Part shown: one piece after another, positions 25,195-32,740 of the stretch
Position numbering within the stretch: the stretch's first letter is position 1
Layout: the number at the start of each line of letters is the position of its first letter
NCBI GenBank assembly: GCA_964392305.1
Contig: CAYMPV010000001.1
Span: 248,001-312,000, forward strand
Length of the DNA: 64,000 nt
Source: JACKIC01 sp964392305
GTDB taxonomy: Bacteria > Planctomycetota > UBA1135 > UBA2386
Direction: 5' to 3'
Notes under the pieces: model-generated
The model's input: the letters and a program-made list of their open reading frames with translations, nothing else
Databases searched by the model: none
Told to the model about the DNA's origin: nothing
Made by a program: the position numbers and the translations under genes

Positions 25195-26283
25195 TCAGCG
25201 GCCTTTGCCTTCCAGGGCGTCGCCCTTGGTGGGTTCTTCGGCCTTGGCACCGCGCTTCTCGGCGAGCTTGGGCGGCAAGACCGCGTCGCGTCCGTGGAAC
25301 GCCCCAAAACGCCGCGCCAGCTCCTGGTCGGGCACGCCGTCTTCGATCTTGTCGCCGCGTTTGCGCACCGCCGCGAGGAACTCCTCGTGATAGATGCCAT
25401 CGCTGCTCTTGGTGATGTTGATCTCCTCGCTCTCGCCGGTGCCGAGCGAGATGGTGGTCAGGCCGTCGCGGTGCACGAACGAGAAGTCGTTGTCCCAGAA
25501 GAACCGGAAGCTCGGCGCCTTGCTGAGCCCTTGCTCGATGTCGGTGCCGGGCAGTTCGACCGATGCGTCGGCGATCGAGGTGGTGAGCACGGAGCCGCCG
25601 TTTGAGCGCAGCACGGCCACGCCGTGGCGACGCACCATTTCGCGTGAGGCGTTGATCAGCGCGTAACGTTCGAGCCGGCCCTTGAGCCAGCGGTGGTCGG
25701 CGGCCGAACACGGCAGCCGCAGTTCGAGGTGGCCGGGCGCGGCGACGATCATCTTCTGCTTCTCACGCAAGAACTCCGTCGCGTAGTCGCGCGTGTCGGC
25801 ATCGACCTTGTGATTGGCTTCCTTGTCGTCGGGGAAACCTGCGAGCAGTCCCGCCTGCAGGCCGAGCTGCAGCGCGTTCTCGAGCTTGGCGAAGAACGCC
25901 GTGGCTTCGCGGATGCGCACGAACTGATAGCCACACAGCTTGCCGACCGGGTCGGTGAACAGGCCGCCGTTCTCGACGTCGACGTGCTGCAGCAGATCCT
26001 TGCCCAGGCCCTTGGGTTCGGCGGTCGGATCGACCTTGAACGGCCAGTTGCACCAGAAGGCGAACTCGCCCGTGGCAAGGCACTTGTCGAGGTCGTCGAG
26101 AGCCTCCTTGATCTGGTCCCTTTCGGACGAGCCCTCGGCGATCAGGCCGCGGTAGATCAGCAGCACGTCGAGCCGGTCGTTGGCGACGTCGTGGTGGATC
26201 ACGACGTCCTGGGCGTCGAACTCGAGGCACCCGGACAGCAGGGTCAGCAGCGGCAGGAGAAGGGACAGCAGATGGTGTTTCAT
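25195..26283 (-). CDS. Lipoprotein of unknown function
   Basis: 362 residues with a lipoprotein signal (LLPLLTLLSGC, lipidated Cys19). The mature part is acidic and mixed alpha/beta, starting LEFDAQDVVIHHDVANDRLDVLLIYRGL, a pattern seen in planctomycete lipoproteins that describe a response to free parameters but for which I know no function. The C-terminal ~60 residues (FLAAVRKRGDKIEDGVPDQELARRFGAF) are helical and end in a charged tail. Genes on either side are oriented tail-to-head (tpx) and divergently (selenoprotein); TACACT lies 16 bases upstream of the ATG. Confidence 0.75.
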   Translation of the reverse strand: MKHHLLSLLLPLLTLLSGCLEFDAQDVVIHHDVANDRLDVLLIYRGLIAEGSSERDQIKEALDDLDKCLATGEFAFWCNWPFKVDPTAEPKGLGKDLLQHVDVENGGLFTDPVGKLCGYQFVRIREATAFFAKLENALQLGLQAGLLAGFPDDKEANHKVDADTRDYATEFLREKQKMIVAAPGHLELRLPCSAADHRWLKGRLERYALINASREMVRRHGVAVLRSNGGSVLTTSIADASVELPGTDIEQGLSKAPSFRFFWDNDFSFVHRDGLTTISLGTGESEEINITKSSDGIYHEEFLAAVRKRGDKIEDGVPDQELARRFGAFHGRDAVLPPKLAEKRGAKAEEPTKGDALEGKGR

Positions 26284-26477
26284 GGGGCGCGGAAGGCGCA
26301 GTGTAAGCCGGGTCGTGGCGTTTGGGGCGAAGGCCAGTCGAGTTGACGAACCGCGTCGCTTGCCCGACGGGCGCCGCAGCCGTCGTCACAATCGTGTGCC
26401 TATCGATCTGTAGCGGGGCACCGCCGGGCACGAGGTCCTAGAGTTCTCGGCCCTCCAATGCGGAGCAAACAGAACTC

Positions 26478-27413
26478 ATGAAGCCCAAGACCGTAATGGC
26501 CGTGGCGCTTTCTTTGTTCGCCGTGCCGAGTCTCCTCCTGGCGCAGAAGTCGCAGGAAGAGCTCGCCAAGATGCGCGACGAGAAGATGGCCCACGAAGTG
26601 TTCCAGAAGGCCAACTGGATCTTCGACTACGACAAGGTGCGCGAGGAAGCGAAGAAGAGCGACAAGGTGATCTTCGCCTACTTCACGCGCTCCTACGCTG
26701 GTTGACCCCCCTGCACGGCGCTCGAGAAGGCTGCTCTCTCGGACGCCAGGTTTGCCGAGTTCGGCAAACAAGTCGTGCTGTTCTGTCACGTGACCTCGCG
26801 CGTCGAGAGTGATCCCTACCAGGGCCTTCTCCAGGAGAAGGGCGGCCGCGCGTTCCCGTACCTCGCGTTCCTGGATGCCGAAGGCAACGTGATCGCCAAG
26901 GAAGGCGAGCGCTCGGTCGAAGGCTTCGAGAAGACCCTCGGCACCATCACCGAGTTCCGCGGCCTCGAGAAGAAGGCCAAGGGCGGTGACCGCATGGCCG
27001 GCATCGACGCGGTGATCGCAGGCATGGAGCTCGGCGCCTACGACGCCGACCAGGCCAAGGAGAAGCTCGGCAAGCTCGGCCCGATCCCGAAGGACAAGCA
27101 GGCCAAGATCGACGGCCTGCTCGTCAACTTCGAGGTCGACGCGATGATGGCCAAGGTCCGCACGCAGCAGCAGGCCGAGGAGGCCGGCCGCAAGTTCGCC
27201 GCGATGGAGAAGGAAGGCCGCGTGCCGACCGGACGCACCGCCTGGAACTTCTATGCGGTGATGCTCGCCGCGCATGAGGCCGACGGTGATGCCGGGGCCT
27301 ACGAGAAGGCCCTGGACGTCTTCAAGAAGCTCGTCGACGGGCAGCCCAACGCGGCTCGCATGGTCAAGCGCTTCGATGACACGTTGGAGAAGCTGAAGAA
27401 GGACAAGGGCTGA
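26478..27413 (+). CDS. Exported thioredoxin-like selenoprotein (UPPC), Sec at in-frame UGA 26703-26705
   Basis: One frame runs 26478-27413 (311 residues) broken only by TGA at codon 76. Upstream: signal peptide (MAVALSLFAVPSLLLAQ), then DKVREEAKKSDKVIFAYFTRSYAG, the strand that precedes a thioredoxin active site. Read through, the frame gives U76-P-P-C79, then TALEKAALSDARF, KQVVLFCHV and a cis-proline-like GGRAFPYLAFLD: a complete thioredoxin-fold domain with Sec replacing the first Cys. The C-terminal ~150 residues are helical, possibly TPR-like. A SECIS-type hairpin follows the UGA. It should be a periplasmic thiol oxidoreductase or peroxidase-like enzyme. The alternative is a Cys-to-stop mutation or sequencing error. 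TAGAGT at 26439-26444 may be its promoter. Confidence 0.85.
26717..26747 (+). promoter_or_regulatory. Bacterial SECIS-like hairpin inside the selenoprotein gene
   Basis: 26717-26720 pairs with 26744-26747 (GGCG/CGCC), one C-A mismatch, then 26722-26727 pairs with 26737-26742 (including CGAGA/TCTCG and one U-G). The 9-base apical loop is AGGCTGCTC at 26728-26736. It starts 22 bases after the UGA and has G as its second base. Bacterial SECIS elements that bind SelB generally need an apical loop about 16-37 bases after UGA with a G in its first two positions, so both criteria are met. Confidence 0.75.
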
Positions 27414-27439
27414 GCCCGACCATCTTCCTGCAGCTGCTG

Positions 27440-27471
27440 ACGGGGCGCCGCGGTCCACCGCGGCGCCCCGT
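27440..27471. terminator. Perfect 14-bp hairpin between convergent genes
   Basis: 27440-27453 (ACGGGGCGCCGCGG) is exactly complementary to 27458-27471, loop TCCA. It lies in the 64 bases between the selenoprotein stop (27413) and the stop of the opposing phosphotransacetylase gene (27478), so it can terminate both. No U-tract is obvious. Confidence 0.7.
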
Positions 27472-27477
27472 TCGCGT

Positions 27478-28389
27478 TCAATCGAGCATCGCGCTGGCCA
27501 ACACCGCCACGCCGACGATGTCCTCGGCCGAACAGCCGCGCGACAGATCGAGGAACGGCCGCCGCAGCCCCTGCAGCAGCGGCCCGTACGCGGCGAAGCC
27601 GCCGAGCCGTTCGGTGAGCTTGTAGGCGATGTTGCCGGCGTCGAGGTCGGGGAACACGAACACGTTGGCGCGGCCGTGCAGGGGGCTGTCCGGACATTTG
27701 CGCGCCGCGACCGCCGGCACGTAGGCGGCGTCGAACTGCAGTTCGCCGTCGCTGGCGAACTCGGGGTGGGCGGCGCGGAACCGTTCGCTCGCCTTGCGCA
27801 CCTTGGTGACCTTGGCGTGGTCGGCGCTGTTGTGGGTGCTGAACGACAAGAACGCGACGCGCGCCTTGTCGCCCGTGAAGCGTTCGTGGTTCTGCGCGGT
27901 TGCCAACGCGATGTGCACGAGCTGCTCGTGGTCGGGCTCGGGCACCACGCCGCAGTCGGCGAACGACAGCACCTCTTCGTCGCGCACCATCAAGAACATC
28001 GACGACACCAGCGGGATCGACGGCGCGGTGCCCAGGCAGAACAGGCCCGCGCGGATCACGTCGCCGGTCGCGTGCGCGGCGCCCGCCACTCCCGCGTCGG
28101 CGTGGCCGAGCGCCACCAGCCCGGCGCCGAACGTGACCGGATGCTCGGCCAGCGCGATCGCGCCCGCTTCGTCGACGCCCTTGTGCTTGCGCCGCGAGTA
28201 CAGCAGCGACGCGACGTCGTTGAAGCGCGGATCGCGCCGCGGGTGCTCGACCCAGATCACCTCGCACAGGCCGTCGCGTTCGAGCTGGTCGCGCGCAGCG
28301 GCCGTGCGCGGGTCGGCGGTCTCGGGCAGGACGATACGCGCCTTGCGCTGGCGGGCGCGGTTGCGCAGGTGGTCGAGGACGTTGGTCAT
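27478..28389 (-). CDS. pta: Phosphate acetyl/butyryltransferase family protein
   Basis: 303 residues from the ATG at 28389, which overlaps the upstream DUF1501 stop. The PTA_PTB fold is recognisable: KARIVLPETADPRT at the N-terminus, then VTFGAGLVALGHADAGVAGAAHATGDVIRAG, FADCGVVPEPDHEQLVHIALATA and VFVFPDLDAGNIAYKLTERLGGF near the end. It interconverts acyl-CoA plus phosphate and acyl-phosphate plus CoA, most often acetyl. It is the short form without the N-terminal DRTGG regulatory domain. Cotranscription with DUF1549/DUF1501 genes is odd. Substrate (acetyl or another acyl) cannot be fixed from sequence. Confidence 0.88.
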   Translation of the reverse strand: MTNVLDHLRNRARQRKARIVLPETADPRTAAARDQLERDGLCEVIWVEHPRRDPRFNDVASLLYSRRKHKGVDEAGAIALAEHPVTFGAGLVALGHADAGVAGAAHATGDVIRAGLFCLGTAPSIPLVSSMFLMVRDEEVLSFADCGVVPEPDHEQLVHIALATAQNHERFTGDKARVAFLSFSTHNSADHAKVTKVRKASERFRAAHPEFASDGELQFDAAYVPAVAARKCPDSPLHGRANVFVFPDLDAGNIAYKLTERLGGFAAYGPLLQGLRRPFLDLSRGCSAEDIVGVAVLASAMLD

Positions 28390-29765
28390 GCGAGCAGTTG
28401 CCGGTGCACCGTTCCGTAGACGTCGGTCAGGCGCAGGTCGCGGCCGCCGAAGCGATACGTGAGCCGTTCGTGATCGATGCCGAGCAGGTGCAGCACGGTG
28501 GCGTGCAGGTCGTGGATCGTCACGGGATCCACGGCAACCTTGTAGCCGAACTCGTCGGTCGCACCGAAGCTGGTACCGGGGCGGAAGCCGCCGCCCGCGG
28601 CCCACATCGTGAAGCCGAACGGGTTGTGGTCGCGGCCGTTGGTCGCCTGCGCGAACGGCGTGCGCCCGAACTCGCCGCCCCAGAGCACGATCGTTTCGTC
28701 GAGCATGCCGCGGGCCTGCAGGTCGAGCAGCAGCGCGGCGATCGGGCGATCGACGGCGCGGCAGTTGTTCTCGAGTCCCTTGACGAGGTTCTCGTGCTGG
28801 TCCCAGCGGTCGAAGCCGGTGTTGGGGCACGTGAGCTCGACGAAGCGCACGCCGCGTTCGACGAGCCGTCGCGCCAGCAGGCACTGTCGGCCGAAGGTGC
28901 GCGTGTGTTCGTATTCGTCCTGCAGGCCGTAGAGCGCCTGCAGGCGCGGGCTCTCGCCGTCGAGCGAGGTCAGCTCGGGCACGGCGGCCTGCATGCGGAA
29001 CGCGAGCTCCTGGTTGGCGATCGCGGCCTCGATCGCGTCGCCGCCGGCGTCGCGCTGCAGGCCGTGTGCGTCGAGCGCGCGCACGAGGTCGAGTTTGCGT
29101 TGCTGCCAGGTGCCGCTGGTCTCGCGCGGCGTGATGTTGGCGACGACGTCGCCGCGCATGCGGAACACCGAGCCCTGGGTCTGCGCCGGCAGGAACCCCG
29201 AATGGAAGTTGTCGACGCCGCCCGGCGGGATCAGGCCGCCGTTGAGCACGACGAAGCCCGGCAGTTCCTGGCTGGCGCTGCCCAGGCCGTAGTCGATCCA
29301 CGCGCCCATCGACGGCCGCCCCTGCAGGCCGTGCCCGGTGTGCAGGAAGTAGTTGGCGTTGGTGTGTTCGCTGAACTCGGCGACCATCGAGCGGATCACA
29401 CACAGCCGATCGGCGACGGTCGCGAGGTTGGGCAGCAGGTCGCTGATCCACTGGCCGCTCTCGCCGCGCTGCCGGAACGGCCAGCGCGGACCCAGCGTGT
29501 TGCCGTCCTTCTGGAACTGCGTCGGCTCCTTCTTCATCGCGAACGGCTTGCCGTCGTCGGCGACCAGCCGCGGCTTGTAGTCGAACAGATCCTGCGGACT
29601 CGGCCCGCCGTCCATGTAGAGGAAGATCACCGCCTTGGCGCGAGGTGTGTGGTGCGGCACGCGCGGGCCGTCGTCGTGCAACAACTGCGCGAACGGCAGC
29701 ATCGCGAAACCGTTGGCGGCGCGGCTCAGGAAGGCGCGACGGGAGAGTGCACGCGGCGTGTTCAT
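28386..29765 (-). CDS. DUF1501 family exported protein
   Basis: 459 residues from the ATG at 29765, overlapping the preceding stop. The N-terminus has a twin-arginine motif SRRAFLSRAA, so export folded by Tat is likely. The DUF1501 (sulfatase-like alkaline phosphatase superfamily) body begins AKAVIFLYMDGGPSPQDLFDYKP and includes ELPGFVVLNGG, WGGEFGRTPFAQATNGRDHNP and TIHDLHATVLHLLGID, residues that would bind metals. DUF1501 genes in planctomycetes normally pair with DUF1549/DUF1553 genes, as here, and both are thought to act on sulfated or other polysaccharides, but the activity is not proved. Confidence 0.92.
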   Translation of the reverse strand: MNTPRALSRRAFLSRAANGFAMLPFAQLLHDDGPRVPHHTPRAKAVIFLYMDGGPSPQDLFDYKPRLVADDGKPFAMKKEPTQFQKDGNTLGPRWPFRQRGESGQWISDLLPNLATVADRLCVIRSMVAEFSEHTNANYFLHTGHGLQGRPSMGAWIDYGLGSASQELPGFVVLNGGLIPPGGVDNFHSGFLPAQTQGSVFRMRGDVVANITPRETSGTWQQRKLDLVRALDAHGLQRDAGGDAIEAAIANQELAFRMQAAVPELTSLDGESPRLQALYGLQDEYEHTRTFGRQCLLARRLVERGVRFVELTCPNTGFDRWDQHENLVKGLENNCRAVDRPIAALLLDLQARGMLDETIVLWGGEFGRTPFAQATNGRDHNPFGFTMWAAGGGFRPGTSFGATDEFGYKVAVDPVTIHDLHATVLHLLGIDHERLTYRFGGRDLRLTDVYGTVHRQLLA

Positions 29766-32365
29766 CGGCGGAACGTGAACTCCTTGGTGACCACGAGGCA
29801 GTGCAGCAGATCGGCCCAGACCGCCGCGGCGTCGCTGGCGGCGTGTCGTTCGGCGGCGGCTGCCGCGACGAACTCGCGGCAGCGGGCGCGTTCGTTCTCG
29901 TCCGGATCGCGCGCGAACGCGGCGCGGTAGGCGCGGTCGAGGCCCGCGTCGAATTCGGCGCGCGCGGCGCCGAGGCGCTCGGCCCACGCCGCGCAGGCGA
30001 GGTGCACGAACTCGTCGTTGAGCAGGGTCAGCGACTGCGCGGGCACGTTGGACACGCTGCGTGCGCCGACCGTCGCGAACGGCGTCGGCAGATCGAACGC
30101 CTGCAGCATCGGCGACAGGAAGTTGCGGCGCACGGCGAGGTAGATGCTGCGGCGGCCGGCGCCGTCGATGGGGCCGGACTCCTTGGGCATGCCGCGCGCG
30201 TTGACGAGCTGCTCGTGCGGCAGCGGCACCGGCGGTCCGAAACGTTCGTCGCGCAGCAGTCCACTCACGGCGAGCAGCGCATCACGAACCGCCTCGGCCT
30301 CGAGGCGGCGTACGTTCTGACGATGGTGCAGGAGGTTGCGCGGATCGGCGGCCTCCGCCGCGGCGTCCGCCGTGGTCGCGCGGCGATAGGTCTGCGACAT
30401 CACGACGCGGCGGAACAGTTGTTTGCGCGACCAGCCGTGCGCGACGAAGTCTCGCGCCAACCAGTCGAGCAGCATCGGATCGGTGGGCGGCTCACCGAGC
30501 GCGCCGAGGTTGTCGACGGTGCGCACCAGGCCGGCGCCGAACAGGTGGTGCCAGACGCGGTTGACGAGCACGCGCGCCGGCAGCGGGTTGTCGGGCGAGA
30601 ACACCGCCTCGGCGAGAGCGAGCCGACCGCAGCCGCGCTGCTCGTCGCCACCCGGCTCGTCGCCGCCGGCGAGCGCGCGTAGGAAGCGGCGCGGCGCGAC
30701 GGGGCCCAGCAGGTCGTGTTTGCCGCGCAAGAACACGTGTGCGTCGACGCCGGTGCCGTCGCCCATCGCAGGCAGCGTCGGCGCGACTCGCAGCGCCGCG
30801 CGTGCGCGGCGCAACTCTGCTGCCGCCGCGACGACGTTCGCCGGAAGGTCGTCGGTCGGAGTTGCCTGGGTCTGGAGCGTGCCCTGCGCCGCGGGCGGTT
30901 CGCGCAACTCGCTGGCGACCACCGCCTGCACCGCGAGCCACGCATCGGCCGGATACTCGTCGGTGCCGCGCTGCTCGTCGGCGAGATCGGGCGCGCGCTG
31001 GTCGAGGCACTGCACGTAGGCGGCGCTGCCGTTCCAGGCGCGCAGGTCGAACGTCAGCCAATGCGGCTCCTCGCGATCGACGGGCTGGTGCAGGCCGCCG
31101 TAGATCGGGTGGCGCAGCAGGTTGAGCCCGTCGACGACGACCTGCACGCGGCAACCGCGGCCGGCGACGCGCACATGCACGAACGGCTGTGTCACCGTGA
31201 ACGTCTGCGTCGCGAGCACCCCCTGCCGCGCGGTGCCGGCGACGCCGCTGTGCCACCATGCGCCGGGCAGCTGGCGCAGCGTCGGTGGTGCGTCGGCGTC
31301 GAGTGGGCACCACGGTTCGTTCCACGGCGCCGGCCCGAACGCGTCGTTGTCGCGGATCCACGCTGCGGCGTCGCCGTCGGTGGTCGCGAGCACCGTGTCG
31401 CCGGCGCGCAGTTGCAGTTCGCCTTGTTCGCCGCGCGTCGCGTCGCCGCCCGCGTCCAGCCACGCCGTGGTCAGCGCGCGCTGCGCCGCGATGGCCGTTT
31501 CGAACTCCTCGCCGCCGGGGTCGTAGGCGAACAGCGACTTCTGCACATAGCGCGAGCTGCGCACGAAGCCGGCCAGCGCGTAGTAGTCGTCGGCGCGGAT
31601 CGCGTCGAACTTGTGGTCGTGGCAGCGCGCGCACGCGACGGTCATGCCGAGCACCGCCTTGCCGAACACGTCGATCTGGTTGTCGACGCGGTCGCTGGTC
31701 TGCTGGCGCGCGTCGACGGGCGAGTGCGTCTGTTCGGCGAACCACCAGAACGCCGTCGCCTGCACGCTCTCGTCGTCGCCGTTCGGCGCGCGGCGCGGCA
31801 ACGGCAGCAGGTCGCCGGCGATGTGTTCGCGCACGAACTGATCGAACGGCACGTCGGCGTCGATCGCGCGGATCACGTAGTCGCGGTAACGCCACGCGCC
31901 GGGGATCGCGTAGTCGGCTTCGTGGCCGAGCGTCTCGGCGTAACGCACGAGGTCGAGCCAGTGCCGCGCCTGACGTTCGGCGAACGCGGGGGACGCGAGC
32001 AGCAGATCGACCTCACGTTCGTAGGCCGCGTCGCTGGGGTCGGGCAGGAAACGCGCCAGCGCGGCGTCGTCGGGCGGCAGGCCGACGAGGTCGAACCACA
32101 ACCGGCGCAGCAGCGTGTGCGGCGCGGCCGGCGGCGCGGCGTCGACGCCCTGCGCCTGCAGCCGCGCGTTGACGAAGGCGTCGATCGGGTTGCCGTCGGC
32201 GAGCGGTGGTCCGACCTCGGCCAGCGGCAGCCAGGCCCAATGCTGGCGCCGCGTCGCGAACTCGGCCCCGTCGATCGCCGCGGGCAGGCCCTGCTGCGCC
32301 GCTGCCAGCGACGCCAGCAGCAGTGCGGCGAGCGGGCCTGCGGCGAGACGCGGGGGCGGGGGCAT
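29762..32365 (-). CDS. DUF1549/DUF1553 planctomycete cytochrome-type protein
   Basis: 867 residues with an N-terminal signal sequence (PLAALLLASLAAAQQ). The DUF1549 domain (~55-270) has NARLQAQGVDAAPPA, LLRRLWFDLVGLPPDD, ARHWLDLVRYAET and GMTVACARCHDHKFDAI, whose CxxCH near residue 245 could hold a c-type heme. An inserted middle region looks carbohydrate-binding-like. DUF1553 (~560-820) carries RVLVNRVWHHLFGAGLVRTVDN, LLDWLARDFVAHGWSRKQLFR and LNDEFVHLACAAWAERLG. The stop overlaps the DUF1501 start (ATGA). The pair is a planctomycete hallmark; the substrate is unknown. Confidence 0.93.
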   Translation of the reverse strand: MPPPPRLAAGPLAALLLASLAAAQQGLPAAIDGAEFATRRQHWAWLPLAEVGPPLADGNPIDAFVNARLQAQGVDAAPPAAPHTLLRRLWFDLVGLPPDDAALARFLPDPSDAAYEREVDLLLASPAFAERQARHWLDLVRYAETLGHEADYAIPGAWRYRDYVIRAIDADVPFDQFVREHIAGDLLPLPRRAPNGDDESVQATAFWWFAEQTHSPVDARQQTSDRVDNQIDVFGKAVLGMTVACARCHDHKFDAIRADDYYALAGFVRSSRYVQKSLFAYDPGGEEFETAIAAQRALTTAWLDAGGDATRGEQGELQLRAGDTVLATTDGDAAAWIRDNDAFGPAPWNEPWCPLDADAPPTLRQLPGAWWHSGVAGTARQGVLATQTFTVTQPFVHVRVAGRGCRVQVVVDGLNLLRHPIYGGLHQPVDREEPHWLTFDLRAWNGSAAYVQCLDQRAPDLADEQRGTDEYPADAWLAVQAVVASELREPPAAQGTLQTQATPTDDLPANVVAAAAELRRARAALRVAPTLPAMGDGTGVDAHVFLRGKHDLLGPVAPRRFLRALAGGDEPGGDEQRGCGRLALAEAVFSPDNPLPARVLVNRVWHHLFGAGLVRTVDNLGALGEPPTDPMLLDWLARDFVAHGWSRKQLFRRVVMSQTYRRATTADAAAEAADPRNLLHHRQNVRRLEAEAVRDALLAVSGLLRDERFGPPVPLPHEQLVNARGMPKESGPIDGAGRRSIYLAVRRNFLSPMLQAFDLPTPFATVGARSVSNVPAQSLTLLNDEFVHLACAAWAERLGAARAEFDAGLDRAYRAAFARDPDENERARCREFVAAAAAERHAASDAAAVWADLLHCLVVTKEFTFRR

Positions 32366-32425
32366 GGCGCGCCATGAGACCGCGGTCGCGGCATCCGGTC
32401 CACCTCCCCGCCGGGCGGACGCGCG

Positions 32426-32740
32426 TCAGCGTTCGACTTCCATCTCGAGCAGCGCCAGGCCGTGCGTCTTGCCTTGCGCGTCGGTCTTGAGGCTCTCGCT
32501 GCCGCCGCCGCCGAGTGAATCGCGCAGCAGGAAGTTGAGCGCCAGCAGGTTGGGCGCCTCGTAGCGCGTGATCTCACCCTTGCAGATCGCGGCGAAGTGC
32601 TTTCGCACGCGTTCGATCGTGACCTCACGCTTGAGCACTTCGTAGTCGCGCTCGGTCTTGACGAAGATGCCGACGTTGCTGCCGTCGCCCTTGTCGCCGC
32701 TGCGCGCGAACGCGAACTCCTTGAGCTTGCACTTGACCAT
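32426..32740 (-). CDS. AtuA-like small C-terminal domain protein
   Basis: 104 residues from the ATG at 32740, overlapping the AtuA-like stop by one base pattern (ATGA). It matches the ferredoxin-fold domain that forms the C-terminus of fused AtuA/DUF1446 proteins: KLKEFAFARSGDKGDGSNVGIFV is the characteristic start, followed by YEAPNLLALNFLLRDSLGGGG. Here it is an independent protein, presumably forming a complex with the larger partner. In AtuA-type systems the pair acts in acyclic terpene or related acyl-CoA metabolism; the actual reaction is not established. Confidence 0.88.
   Translation of the reverse strand: MVKCKLKEFAFARSGDKGDGSNVGIFVKTERDYEVLKREVTIERVRKHFAAICKGEITRYEAPNLLALNFLLRDSLGGGGSESLKTDAQGKTHGLALLEMEVER

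Noticed and set aside
26703..26775. Treating 26478-26705 and 26775-27413 as two separate small genes
   Set aside because: They share one frame, the gap translates as good protein, and the join recreates a thioredoxin active site. A second start at 26775 lacks a Shine-Dalgarno and would remove half the fold.
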